64,000 nt of DNA, taken from Pseudomonadales bacterium (GTDB lineage: Bacteria; Pseudomonadota; Gammaproteobacteria; Pseudomonadales; Pseudohongiellaceae). Numbering within the stretch: the first letter of the stretch is position 1; each line of letters opens with the position of its first letter. Shown piece after piece: positions 38,357 through 47,337 of the stretch. A program made the translations under genes and the position numbers. The stretch lies in the NCBI GenBank assembly GCA_022827425.1, contig JAJDSZ010000129.1, positions 27,084 to 91,083 of the forward strand. The letters are read 5' to 3'. The notes beneath the pieces are model-generated. The model saw only the letters and a program-made list of their open reading frames with translations. It was not told the origin of the DNA and searched no databases.

Positions 38357-40108
38357 ATGAGTGTTTCGATACTGCGCGCCAGTTTGCCTGCCGGCATGGT
38401 CTTGCTGCTGGCGGCCTGCGCCTCACAGACCGTGACTCGCGTTGCGGAAACCCCCGCACCGGAGCCGGCCGCGCAAGCCCCGGCCGAGACGGCAGCGCCC
38501 ACTCCCATCGAATACGGCAGTTTCACCGCCGAGCAGCTCTATCAGGCCATCACCGGCGAATTGAGCGCCCAGCGCGGCGATCTGGAACAGGCGGCCGAAG
38601 TCTATTTCGAGCTGGCCCGGGAAACCCTTGACCCCGGAGTCATCGAACGCGCCGTGCAGTTCGCTTCTGCCATCGGCGACGGGCGCGGCCTGCTCGAACT
38701 CGGGCTGCTCTGGGCGGAAGTTTCCCCGGATTCGCCGGAACCGCATCTGCTGCTGTCTTTCCAGTTGCTTGAAGCCGGCCGGCCGGGCCAGGCGCTATCC
38801 CACATGGAGCAGGTGCTGGAAGCAGGCGGCAGTTTCGAATTCAGCATCCTCGCTTCCGCCGCCGGCACTATGGAGCGCCGGACCCGCTCGGACTTGATCG
38901 CCGGTTTGCGCGGACTCAAGGAGCGCCACCCCGCAAACGGCTCGGTCCGCATCGCCCTGGTGCAGCTACTTGCGCAAAACCAGCAGTTCGACCTGGCGCT
39001 GGCGGAGTTTGGGCAGTTCGGGGACCGCGTTGAAATGACTCCCGAACTGGCGCAATTGCAGGCCCAGCTCCACCAAAGCGCCAATGACAGCGCCGGCGCG
39101 GCGACCGCGCTGGAGGCCGGGCTCAAGGCCTTTCCCGACAACCGCAGCCTGCGGCTGAGCTATGCCCGGCTGTTACTGCGGCAACGGCAGCTTGCCCCTG
39201 CCCGGGAACAGTTTGGCATCATGCTTTCTCAGGCGCCGGATGACTGGGAAACCCTGCTGTCCGCCGGCCTGCTCGATCTCGAAATGGAGAATTTCCCGGC
39301 GGCCATCGGCATCTTCGAGCAGATGCTGGCGGCGCGGCGGAATGAAGACGACGCGCATTTCTACATTGCCTACGCCAATCAGCAACTGGGCGATCTTGAA
39401 GCCGCCATTGCGCACTTTCGCCAGGTGCGCCAGGGCGTGGAGAACTTTCTGCCGGCCCAGCAGCAAAGCACGAGACTGGCCATACAGCTTGGCCGCTTCG
39501 ACGAGGCCCATGACTGGCTGGCGCAGCTTTCCCGGGGCAGCAGCCGGCTGGAAATCCAGTTCATCAGCATGGAGTCCACCATTCTGTTGCAGGAGGGCCA
39601 TCCGCAGCGGGCCAGGGAACTGCTTGACCGCGCCCTGAACCGCTATCCCAATCACGCCGACCTGCTTTTCACCCGGGTATTCGTCCACGATTCCAGCGGC
39701 AACATGGCGGAATCGGAGGCCGATCTGCAACAGATCATCCGCATGCAGCCGGACAACGCCAGGGCGCTCAATCATCTTGGCTACATGCTGGCGGACCGCA
39801 CCGAGCGCCATGAAGAGGCGCTGGAGTTGATCGAGCGCGCCATCGTGATCGAACCGGACGACCCGGCCATCATCGACAGTCTCGGCTGGGTCCAGTTCAA
39901 GCTGGGCATTCTCGACGAGGCGCTGGAAAACCTGCGCCGGGCCTACGCGGCCTTTCCCGACCACGAAGTCGCCGCCCATCTCGGGGAGGTGCTCTGGACG
40001 CTGGACCGCCGGGAGGAAGCCGAAAGCGTCTGGGCCGAAGCCCTTGCGGAAAACCCCGAAAGCGAATTCATCCTGCCCACCATGGAGCGGCTCAAGGGTC
40101 GGCCTTGA
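38357..40108 (+). CDS. TPR-repeat outer-membrane lipoprotein
   Basis: 583 residues. The lipobox LLLAACAS near residue 16-22 marks a lipoprotein. After an Ala/Pro linker, a long tetratricopeptide array fills the protein, with clear repeats such as LLFTRVFVHDSSGNMAESEA, ALNHLGYMLADRTERHEEAL and DSLGWVQFKLGILDEALENL. Its position directly before lolB matches the PA4667-type TPR gene of Pseudomonas. The ATG at 38357 is preferred to a GTG at 38345. Likely a scaffold in envelope assembly; precise role not known. Confidence 0.88.
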   Translation: MSVSILRASLPAGMVLLLAACASQTVTRVAETPAPEPAAQAPAETAAPTPIEYGSFTAEQLYQAITGELSAQRGDLEQAAEVYFELARETLDPGVIERAVQFASAIGDGRGLLELGLLWAEVSPDSPEPHLLLSFQLLEAGRPGQALSHMEQVLEAGGSFEFSILASAAGTMERRTRSDLIAGLRGLKERHPANGSVRIALVQLLAQNQQFDLALAEFGQFGDRVEMTPELAQLQAQLHQSANDSAGAATALEAGLKAFPDNRSLRLSYARLLLRQRQLAPAREQFGIMLSQAPDDWETLLSAGLLDLEMENFPAAIGIFEQMLAARRNEDDAHFYIAYANQQLGDLEAAIAHFRQVRQGVENFLPAQQQSTRLAIQLGRFDEAHDWLAQLSRGSSRLEIQFISMESTILLQEGHPQRARELLDRALNRYPNHADLLFTRVFVHDSSGNMAESEADLQQIIRMQPDNARALNHLGYMLADRTERHEEALELIERAIVIEPDDPAIIDSLGWVQFKLGILDEALENLRRAYAAFPDHEVAAHLGEVLWTLDRREEAESVWAEALAENPESEFILPTMERLKGRP

Positions 40109-40126
40109 TCGAGCCCGAAGCTTCGT

Positions 40127-40163
40127 CATGAGATTCCGCGACTCTGCTTCGCGCAGAATGACA
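40127..40163. repeat. REP-like palindromic repeat, copy 6 (half unit) at the lolB start
   Basis: CATGAGATTCCGCGACTCTG CTTCGCGCAGAATGACA. Both possible lolB start codons (40128 and 40158) lie inside this repeat. Confidence 0.8.
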
Positions 40164-40760
40164 GCAACTTCGATCGGTTTCCTGGTTTTGCTTGCCGGGT
40201 TGCTGGCGGGGTGCGCCAATGCGCCGCGGGCGCTTGAGGGTGGCGACTGGAACCGCCAGCGGGAGGGACTTGCGGCGCTGGAGCAATGGCAACTGCGGGG
40301 GCGGGTCAATGTGCGCTACGACAATGAATCCCACACGCCCCGGATTCTCTGGCGGCAGCAGCAGCGCAACTACAACATCCGCCTGTGGGGCTCCTTCAAT
40401 GCCGGCAATACCCTGATCAGCGGCGGCCCGGAAGGCGTCAGCCTCGAATCGGACGGCGAAGTGCTCACCGCGGCCACGCCGGAAAACCTGATTATCGAGC
40501 AACTCGGCTATGAGTTGCCGGTCTCCCATCTGGAATACTGGGTGCGCGGCCTGCCCGCTCCGGCTGGCGATGCGGAACTCGATTTCAACGACGCAAACCA
40601 ATTGCGCAGCCTGCGCCAGGGCGGCTGGTCGGTGCGATACGATGATCCGCGGCAATACGGCGAGTTGAGCCTGCCGGGCGCCATTGATCTTTCCCGCGCC
40701 GCAGACGATGTCCGCCTCCGCTTCGTGGGGCTGCGCTGGATCGTCGGGCCGCGGGAATGA
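40128..40760 (+). CDS. lolB: outer-membrane lipoprotein receptor LolB
   Basis: About 200-210 residues. A signal sequence with lipobox LLAGLLAGCAN, then the LolB core: LAALEQWQLRGRVNVRYDNE and later LEYWVRGLPAP. It receives lipoproteins from LolA and inserts them in the outer membrane. Two starts are possible, ATG 40128 (MRFRDSASRR, repeat-encoded) or ATG 40158 (MTATSIGFLV); the second gives the more normal signal peptide. Both lie in a REP-like repeat. Confidence 0.9.
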   Translation: MRFRDSASRRMTATSIGFLVLLAGLLAGCANAPRALEGGDWNRQREGLAALEQWQLRGRVNVRYDNESHTPRILWRQQQRNYNIRLWGSFNAGNTLISGGPEGVSLESDGEVLTAATPENLIIEQLGYELPVSHLEYWVRGLPAPAGDAELDFNDANQLRSLRQGGWSVRYDDPRQYGELSLPGAIDLSRAADDVRLRFVGLRWIVGPRE

Positions 40761-41599
40761 CCGCGCTCAGCCTGCTGGCCCCGGCCAAGCTCAACCTGTT
40801 CCTTCATGTCACCGGCCGCCGCGCCGACGGCTACCACCAGCTGCAAACCCTGTTCCAGTTGCTCGATCATGGCGATTCGCTGCATTTTTCGCCGCGCCAG
40901 CGAAGCGGCGTCTCCCTGCGCATCGCCGACACCCCCCAGGGACGCTTACTTTCCAGAAGCGACAATCTGATCCTGCGGGCAGCCGACGCGCTGGCCAGGG
41001 AGAGCGGCTGCCGTGCCGGCGCCGATATCGAATTGGAAAAGCGTTTGCCCGTGGGCGGCGGACTCGGCGGCGGCAGCTCCAATGCCGCCGCCACCCTGCT
41101 GGCGCTGAACCGGCTCTGGAAGCCGGGTCTTTCCATCGACAGGCTGTGCCGGATCGGCTTGCGCCTCGGCGCCGACCTGCCGGTATTCCTCCGCGGCCGC
41201 AGCGCCTGGGGCGAAGGCATCGGCGAAATCCTGACGCCGGTGGAACTTCCCGAGCGATGGTATCTGGTGGTCACGCCAGCCTGCGAGGTCTCCACTGCCG
41301 CGGTTTTCCAGGATGAAAATTTGACACGCAACTCCGCAAACATCAGAATTGCCGACTTTCTCGCGGGAAACTGCCGCAACGACTGCGAGCCGGTCACGCG
41401 CCGGCTCTACCCGGCGGTGGATGAAGCCTTGACCTGGCTGGGCCGATTCGGCGCGGCGCGCATGTCGGGCACCGGCGCCAGCGTCTTTATCGAGATTGCG
41501 GGCGAGGCTGGGGCGGAAGGGATCCTGGCCCAATTGCCCAATGGCTGGACCGGCTTCGCCGCCCGGGGAATCTCGCAAATGAAGCATGCGGGCGCCTGA
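40757..41599 (+). CDS. ispE: 4-diphosphocytidyl-2-C-methyl-D-erythritol kinase
   Basis: 280 residues, GHMP kinase of the MEP isoprenoid pathway. LLAPAKLNLFLHVTGRRADG at the start, the ATP loop PVGGGLGGGSSNAAATLLAL (about 98-117) and RMSGTGASVFIE near the end. ATGA overlap with lolB. Confidence 0.96.
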   Translation: MTALSLLAPAKLNLFLHVTGRRADGYHQLQTLFQLLDHGDSLHFSPRQRSGVSLRIADTPQGRLLSRSDNLILRAADALARESGCRAGADIELEKRLPVGGGLGGGSSNAAATLLALNRLWKPGLSIDRLCRIGLRLGADLPVFLRGRSAWGEGIGEILTPVELPERWYLVVTPACEVSTAAVFQDENLTRNSANIRIADFLAGNCRNDCEPVTRRLYPAVDEALTWLGRFGAARMSGTGASVFIEIAGEAGAEGILAQLPNGWTGFAARGISQMKHAGA

Positions 41600-41688
41600 C
41601 CGAAAGGAACACGGGACCGGGCATTCGCCAGGCATGCCGGCCATTAAGGCCCGGGATTCCGCAAAGTGCGCGATTTCCCCCGGGAAAC

Positions 41689-41697
41689 TGGTAAAAT
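41689..41697 (+). promoter_or_regulatory. extended -10 promoter of tRNA-Gln
   Basis: TGGTAAAAT: TG, one base, TAAAAT, ending 8 bp before the tRNA 5' end. Confidence 0.5.
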
Positions 41698-41705
41698 TCG
41701 TGTGT

Positions 41706-41780
41706 TGGGGTGTCGCCAAGTGGTAAGGCACAAGGTTTTGATCCTTGCATTCGTTGGTTCGAGTCCAGCCACCCCAGCCA
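41706..41780 (+). tRNA. tRNA-Gln (anticodon TTG)
   Basis: 75 nt including an encoded CCA. The acceptor stem TGGGGTG pairs with the CACCCCA arm, D-loop GCCAAGTGGTAAGGC, anticodon loop TTTTGAT with TTG at 41738-41740, and T-arm TGGTTCGAGTCCA. It lies between ispE and prs, as in Pseudomonas. Confidence 0.95.
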
Positions 41781-41818
41781 TTTTTTGGCGTCTGGCTCCG
41801 CCAGACGCCAAAAAATGG
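41779..41818. terminator. symmetrical hairpin after tRNA-Gln
   Basis: TTTTTTGGCGTCTGGC pairs with GCCAGACGCCAAAAAA around TCC. A very stable stem immediately after the tRNA CCA. Because the A/T arms are symmetrical, it could also stop transcription from the other strand. A second stem, ATTTTCGGGC/GCCCGAAAAT, is at 41857-41879. Confidence 0.6.
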
Positions 41819-41933
41819 CTAAAACCGTAAATCGTGTGTCGAGCAGCGACAGGCAAATTTTCGGGCCCAGCCCGAAAATCTGACCGATAGCGCCCTGATC
41901 GAAGAGAGAGAAACACAGCAAGCGTCATTCCGC

Positions 41934-42014
41934 CCGAAGTCGCGAAATCCTTTTGGAAGTGCGGAGTGCGCTGGATGAGATTCTGCGACTACGCTTCGCT
42001 CCGCGCAGAATGAC
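41934..42014. repeat. REP-like palindromic repeat, copy 7 (complete)
   Basis: Left end GTCATTCCGCCCGAAGTCGC, right end CGCTTCGCTCCGCGCAGAAT GAC. Located about 50 bp upstream of prs. Confidence 0.85.
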
Positions 42015-42061
42015 GGGGGGTGGAAGTTTCGCTCCCACCAACAAAAGGCAAATCATCCACC

Positions 42062-43012
42062 GTGGCCACCAATCTCATGGTTTTTACCGGCAATGCCAAT
42101 CCGCAACTGGCGGATCGCATTGCCCGATACATCGGCGTTCCACTCGGCGACGCCAGCATCGACAAGTTCAGCGACGGCGAAATCTCCGTGGAGTTGAACG
42201 AGAACGTCCGGGGCAAGGATGTCTTCATTATTCAGCCCACCTGTTCGCCCACCAATGACAATATCCTCGAGCTGATGCTCATCGCCGACGCCCTGCACCG
42301 GGCTTCGGCCAATCGCATCACCGCGGTGATTCCCTATTATGGCTATGCCCGCCAGGACCGCCGGGTGCGCTCGGCGCGGGTTGCCATCAGCGCCAAGGTG
42401 GTGGCCGACATGATCGGCGCCGTGGGGGTGGACCGGGTGCTCACGGTGGACCTGCACGCGGAACAGATACAGGGTTTTTTCAGCATTCCCGTGGACAATG
42501 TCTACGGCTCGCCGGTGCTGACCGACGAGATCGAGCGCCAGAATTACCGGAACCTCACCGTGGTTTCACCGGATATTGGCGGCGTGGTCCGCGCCCGGGC
42601 GGTGGCCAAACAGCTCAATGTGGACCTGGCGATCATCGACAAGCGCCGGCCATCGATCAATGAAGCCCAGGTCATGCACATCATCGGCGATGTGGACGGC
42701 CGCACCTGCCTGATCGTCGACGACCTCGTGGATACCGCCGGCACGATCTGCAAGGCGGCGGATGCGCTCAAGGAAGCCGGCGCGCTCGGCGTCGTGGCCT
42801 ATTGCACGCATCCGGTGCTTTCCGGCAAGGCAATCGGGAATGTCGAGAATTCCAGCCTCGATTCGCTGGTGGTAACCGACACGATCCCGCTCCGCGAAGA
42901 CGCCAGGAACTGCGAACGCATCCGGCAGTTGTCCATGGCGAAACTGCTCGCGGAGTCGATTCGCCGGGTCAGCAACGAGGAATCCATCAGCGCGATGTTC
43001 GACAATACCTGA
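42062..43012 (+). CDS. prs: ribose-phosphate pyrophosphokinase
   Basis: 316 residues. Makes PRPP from ribose-5-phosphate and [23 protein letters not shown], the flexible loop [20 protein letters not shown] and the PRPP-site [20 protein letters not shown] are clear. GTG at 42062 is chosen because it gives the normal N-terminus ([11 protein letters not shown]); an ATG 42 bp upstream lies at the repeat edge and adds non-conserved residues. Confidence 0.96.
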   Translation: MATNLMVFTGNANPQLADRIARYIGVPLGDASIDKFSDGEISVELNENVRGKDVFIIQPTCSPTNDNILELMLIADALHRASANRITAVIPYYGYARQDRRVRSARVAISAKVVADMIGAVGVDRVLTVDLHAEQIQGFFSIPVDNVYGSPVLTDEIERQNYRNLTVVSPDIGGVVRARAVAKQLNVDLAIIDKRRPSINEAQVMHIIGDVDGRTCLIVDDLVDTAGTICKAADALKEAGALGVVAYCTHPVLSGKAIGNVENSSLDSLVVTDTIPLREDARNCERIRQLSMAKLLAESIRRVSNEESISAMFDNT

Positions 43013-43128
43013 ACCGCGCGGCGGCGGGTCGCGGGCCGCGCCGGCAATGCCGGCAAACAGCGACAGGATCCCGATAGGGCTGGTCGCAAGCCCCGCCGGG
43101 GGTATTCAACGAGCAACAGGAAACCATC

Positions 43129-43803
43129 ATGTCAACGCCTGAATTCGAACTCGATGTATCGGTGCGAACCGACAAGGGGAAAGGTGCGAGCCGCCGCCTG
43201 CGTCGATTGCGCAATGCCATTCCCGCCGTGCTCTATGGCGCGGAAAAGGAACCGGCATTGCTCGCCATCGATCACGACAGCATTCTCCACGCCACGGAAA
43301 ACGAGGCATTCTTCTCCCAGATCGTCACGCTCAATCTGGATGGCAAGCACAAGGAACGCTGCATAATCAAGGACTTGCAGCGCCACCCGGCCAGGCCGGT
43401 GATTCTGCATGCGGATTTTCTCCGCATCAGCGAGGGCCAGGCGGTCAATATCCGCGTCCCCCTGCATTTTCTCAACGAGGACAAGTGCGTCGGGGTGAAA
43501 GCCGGCGGCGGTCGCATACTCAAGTCGATGACCGAAATCGACGTGAGCTGCCTGCCCCGGGACCTGCCGGAATTCATCGAAGTGGACATGCTTGAGGTGG
43601 AACTCGGCCAGTCGGTGCATCTGTCGGATGTCGCGCTGCCGGAAGGCGTCAGCAGCGTGGCCCTGTCCCACGGCAGGGAAGGCGATCTTTCCGTCGCCAC
43701 GGTGCAATCCCCCAGGGGCGGCGCCCTCGATGAGGCGGAAGACGCGGAACCCGCGCCGGAATCGGAAAGCGATGCCGCGCCCGACGCGGAAGAAGAATCC
43801 TGA
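43129..43803 (+). CDS. rplY: 50S ribosomal protein L25/general stress protein Ctc
   Basis: 224 residues, the long two-domain CTC form that binds 5S rRNA. FELDVSVRTDKGKGASRRLR, PAVLYGAEKEP and VDMLEVELGQSVHLSDVALP are typical; the last 30 residues are an acidic tail. The stop (TGA) overlaps the proposed CTG start of pth. Confidence 0.95.
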   Translation: MSTPEFELDVSVRTDKGKGASRRLRRLRNAIPAVLYGAEKEPALLAIDHDSILHATENEAFFSQIVTLNLDGKHKERCIIKDLQRHPARPVILHADFLRISEGQAVNIRVPLHFLNEDKCVGVKAGGGRILKSMTEIDVSCLPRDLPEFIEVDMLEVELGQSVHLSDVALPEGVSSVALSHGREGDLSVATVQSPRGGALDEAEDAEPAPESESDAAPDAEEES

Positions 43804-44393
43804 CCGCGCAAGACTCCCTGCAACTGATCGTGGGCCTCGGCAATCCGGGGTCCGCGTACGCCGGCAATCGACACAATGCCGGCCTGTGGCTGCTTGAGCG
43901 CCTGTGCGCCGAATACGGCGGGGAATTGCGCGCCCGCGGCAAGTTTCATGGCGAAATCGGCAAGATCCGCATCGCCGGTCGAGAAATCCGCCTGCTGTGG
44001 CCGGCCACATTCATGAATCGCAGCGGGCAATCGGTGGCCGCTGTGTGCGGTTTTTATCGGATCGAAGCCGAACAGGTGCTCATTGCCTACGATGAAATCG
44101 ATTTCCCCGTGGGCAGGATTCGCTTCAAGTCCGGCGGCGGGCATGGCGGCCACAATGGTCTGCGCAGCATTATCGAATACCTCGGCGGGCGCAATGCCTT
44201 CCGGCGCCTGCGCATCGGCGTGGGACACCCGGGGCACAAGTCCCTGGTGACCGGTTATGTGCTCGGCGACCCGCCCGCGGCGGAACGCGAACTGATCGAG
44301 AACAGCATCGGCGAAGCCATCTCGGTCCTGCCCCGGGCCGCGGTCGGCGAATGGGAAGAAGCCATGCGAATCCTGCATGGTCGGATGGAATGA
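43800..44393 (+). CDS. pth: peptidyl-tRNA hydrolase
   Basis: About 197 residues. [20 protein letters not shown] with the catalytic His, [11 protein letters not shown], and [19 protein letters not shown]. No ATG is available. From GTG 43830 the protein would begin inside the first beta strand. An in-frame CTG at 43800 gives [17 protein letters not shown], the expected N-terminus, has GGAAGAAGAA just upstream, and overlaps the rplY stop as CTGA. I take CTG as the likely start. Confidence 0.93.
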   Translation: MTAQDSLQLIVGLGNPGSAYAGNRHNAGLWLLERLCAEYGGELRARGKFHGEIGKIRIAGREIRLLWPATFMNRSGQSVAAVCGFYRIEAEQVLIAYDEIDFPVGRIRFKSGGGHGGHNGLRSIIEYLGGRNAFRRLRIGVGHPGHKSLVTGYVLGDPPAAERELIENSIGEAISVLPRAAVGEWEEAMRILHGRME

Positions 44394-44406
44394 GGAGCAG
44401 GCGAAA

Positions 44407-45498
44407 ATGGCATTGCGTTGCGGAATCGTCGGCTTGCCCAATGTGGGCAAGTCCACCTTGTTCAATGCCCTTACCCGGGCGGGGATCGCCGCGGAGAACT
44501 ACCCCTTCTGCACCATCGAGCCCAATTCCGGCGTGGTGGCTGTACCGGACCCGAGGCTTGGCCGAATCGCGGAAATCGCGCAACCCGCCAGAACGATTCC
44601 CACCACGGTGGAATTCACCGACATCGCCGGTCTCGTGGCAGGCGCCTCGCAAGGTGAAGGTCTCGGTAACCAGTTCCTCGCCAATATCCGCGAAACCGAC
44701 GCCATCGCCCATGTGGTGCGCTGCTTCGAAGACAGCAACATCACCCATGTTTCCGACCAAATCCGCCCCGCTGACGACATCGAGACGATCAATACCGAGC
44801 TTGCCCTAGCCGACCTGGAAACCGTCAACCGCAATCTGGACCGGGTGATCCGCGTCGCCAAGAGCGGCGACAGGGATGCCCGGCGGCAGGCGGCGCTGCT
44901 GGAGAAAGTCCAGGCCGGCCTCGACCGGATGCAGCCGGTGCGGGCCATCGACTTGTATCGGGAGGAGCGCGAGAATTTGCGCAGCCTGCACCTGCTTACC
45001 GCCAAGCCGGTGCTGTACATCGCCAACGTGGCCGAGGACGGTATCGACGACAATGACCGGGTTGCGGCGGTAGCCGCCATTGCCGAAACCGAAGGCGCTG
45101 AAATGGTGGTCATCTGCAACAAGATCGAGGCCGAAATCGCCGAACTTGCCGACGGGGAACGGCAGGAGTTTCTGGAAGAGCTGGGCATGGCAGAAGCCGG
45201 CCTCGACCGCGTCATCCGCGCCGCTTACCAGCTACTCGGCTTGCAGACCTTTTTCACCGCCGGCCCGAAGGAAGCCCGGGCCTGGACGGTGCGAAAGGGC
45301 GCCCATGCGGCGAGCGCGGCTGGCGTCATTCACACCGACTTCGAGCGCGGCTTCATCCGCGCCGAAGTCGTTTCCTTTGACGATTTCGTCGCGCACAAGG
45401 GCGAAAGCGGCGCCCGGGACGCGGGCAAATGGCGCCTCGAAGGCAGGGACTATCCCGTGCGCGACGGCGACATTATCCACTTTCGGTTCAATGTGTAG
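44407..45498 (+). CDS. ychF: redox-regulated ATPase YchF (Obg-like)
   Basis: 363 residues. The P-loop GLPNVGKST (9-17), [40 protein letters not shown] and a C-terminal TGS domain ending [17 protein letters not shown] at 44407 behind GAGGAG is the family start. Binds ribosomes; ATP-preferring member of the Obg family. Directly after pth, the usual neighbour. Confidence 0.96.
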   Translation: MALRCGIVGLPNVGKSTLFNALTRAGIAAENYPFCTIEPNSGVVAVPDPRLGRIAEIAQPARTIPTTVEFTDIAGLVAGASQGEGLGNQFLANIRETDAIAHVVRCFEDSNITHVSDQIRPADDIETINTELALADLETVNRNLDRVIRVAKSGDRDARRQAALLEKVQAGLDRMQPVRAIDLYREERENLRSLHLLTAKPVLYIANVAEDGIDDNDRVAAVAAIAETEGAEMVVICNKIEAEIAELADGERQEFLEELGMAEAGLDRVIRAAYQLLGLQTFFTAGPKEARAWTVRKGAHAASAAGVIHTDFERGFIRAEVVSFDDFVAHKGESGARDAGKWRLEGRDYPVRDGDIIHFRFNV

Positions 45499-45576
45499 TG
45501 TCCAGCGCTGCCAGCATTTCCCCTGGGAGCGTGGTCCCGGTATGCTTTGCGCCTTGATTTGCCTGACGAGGTTGCC

Positions 45577-47334
45577 ATGACATTCCGCCTGCCGGCTTTG
45601 CCCGGCGTTCTTCTTGCGCCTGCCCTTCTTGCCTTGGCCGCCTGCGGCGATTCCGGTACGGCCACCGCTCCGGCGATGGACCCGGAACCGGCGCAACCTA
45701 CCGCCAGCGCGCCGGCGACCGACCCGGTTTCCGATGAGCGCCCGGATGCAAACCTGGAAGACCGCCGCAACACGGTGGCGGCCGTCTTGCATGAACACAC
45801 CGCGGTCATGGCCTCCGATGCATTCGAGGGCCGCGCCCCGGCGACTCCCGGCGGGCAGATGACCGTTGACTATCTGACCGAACAATTCAGCGCTCTGGGA
45901 GTGGGGCCGGGCAATGGCGATTCGTACCGGCAGCAGGTCGATGTGGTGGAAATCACCGCCGCCATTGACCCGGTGCTGCAATTCAGCGGCGACTTCGAGG
46001 CCAGCCCCGCCTACAAGAGCGAGATGGTCATCGGCAGCCGGCATCATGTTTCGCCGGTTGTCGTGGAAGACAGCGAAGTCGTTTTCGCGGGCTATGGCAT
46101 TGTCGCCCCCGAGCGGGGCTGGAACGATTACGCCGATGTGGACGCCGCCGGCAAGACCGTGATTGTGCTGGTGAACGACCCGGGTTATGCCAGCCAGGAT
46201 CCGGAATTGTTCAATGGCAATGCCATGACCTGGTACGGGCGCTGGGTCTACAAGTTCGAGGAAGCGGCCCGGCAGGGCGCGGCGGGAATCCTCATCGTGC
46301 ATGAAACCGGACCCGCGGGATACGGCTGGGAGGTGGTGGACAATAGCTGGTCCGGCCCGCAAATCACCCTGGCCGCGGAGAACGGCAACGCCCATCTCGC
46401 CGACATCGAAGGCTGGATCACCCGGGAAACCGCGGAAGCGCTGTTTGCCGCGGCGGGTATGGACTATGAGGAAATTAAGGCCGCGGCCGCCGAACCCGGC
46501 TTCAGCGCGGTTCCGCTGGGCGATATCCGCGCCAGCATGAACGTGGAAACCAGCGTGCGCGGTTCAAGCTCCCACAATGTGATTGCCGCCATTCCCGGCT
46601 CGGCGCGTCCGGATGAGACCATCATCTACACCGCACACTGGGATCATCTCGGCATGGTGGAAGACATGGAAGGCGACAATATCTGGAACGGCGCCGTGGA
46701 CAACGCCACCGGCACCGCCGCCCTGCTCACGCTGGCCGGCCTGCACGGCAACCAGCCCTCGCCGCCGGAACGCACCGTGGTGTTCCTGGCGGTAACCGCC
46801 GAAGAGTCCGGCCTGCTAGGCTCCCAGCGATATGTGGAAAATCCCGTCTATCCGCTTGAAACCACTGTGGCGAACATAAACATGGATGCGCTGAATCCCT
46901 GGGGCCGGGTGCGCGACATGGTCGTAATGGGCTATGGCAGCAGCGAACTTGAAGACTATCTGGCTGATGCCGTTTTCTCCCAGGAGCGGGTTATCGTCGC
47001 CGAATCCACACCGGAGGCAGGTCTTTACTACCGTTCCGATCATTTCAGTTTCGCCCGGGCCGGGGTGCCCGCGCTGTGGGCCGAGGGCGGAACCGACAGC
47101 CGCGAACACGGCAATGAATGGGGCGTCGAGCAGTCGGAGGATTATGTCGCCAACCGCTACCACTCCCCCGACGACGAGTACGATCCGGAATGGGACCTCA
47201 GCGGCGCCGCCGAGGATGTGCTGCTCTATTTCGAGATCGGCAACCGGCTGGCGAATGAGACCACCTGGCCCGAGTGGTACGAAGGCAACGAATTCAAGGA
47301 GACCCGCGACGCCAGCGCGGCGGCGCGCCAGTAA
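45577..47334 (+). CDS. M28-family zinc peptidase with PA domain, lipoprotein
   Basis: 585 residues. The lipobox LALAACGDSG (about 19-28) points to a membrane-anchored periplasmic enzyme. A protease-associated insert (about 140-260) precedes the catalytic domain: HWDHLG, the metal-bridging Asp in AVDNATGTAALL, AEESGLLGSQ, and the last metal His in YYRSDHFSFARAGVPALWAE. An aminopeptidase or dipeptidase role in peptide scavenging is likely. Starts 78 bp after ychF; ATG at 45577 preferred over one 30 bp upstream. Confidence 0.88.
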   Translation: MTFRLPALPGVLLAPALLALAACGDSGTATAPAMDPEPAQPTASAPATDPVSDERPDANLEDRRNTVAAVLHEHTAVMASDAFEGRAPATPGGQMTVDYLTEQFSALGVGPGNGDSYRQQVDVVEITAAIDPVLQFSGDFEASPAYKSEMVIGSRHHVSPVVVEDSEVVFAGYGIVAPERGWNDYADVDAAGKTVIVLVNDPGYASQDPELFNGNAMTWYGRWVYKFEEAARQGAAGILIVHETGPAGYGWEVVDNSWSGPQITLAAENGNAHLADIEGWITRETAEALFAAAGMDYEEIKAAAAEPGFSAVPLGDIRASMNVETSVRGSSSHNVIAAIPGSARPDETIIYTAHWDHLGMVEDMEGDNIWNGAVDNATGTAALLTLAGLHGNQPSPPERTVVFLAVTAEESGLLGSQRYVENPVYPLETTVANINMDALNPWGRVRDMVVMGYGSSELEDYLADAVFSQERVIVAESTPEAGLYYRSDHFSFARAGVPALWAEGGTDSREHGNEWGVEQSEDYVANRYHSPDDEYDPEWDLSGAAEDVLLYFEIGNRLANETTWPEWYEGNEFKETRDASAAARQ

Positions 47335-47337
47335 CCG

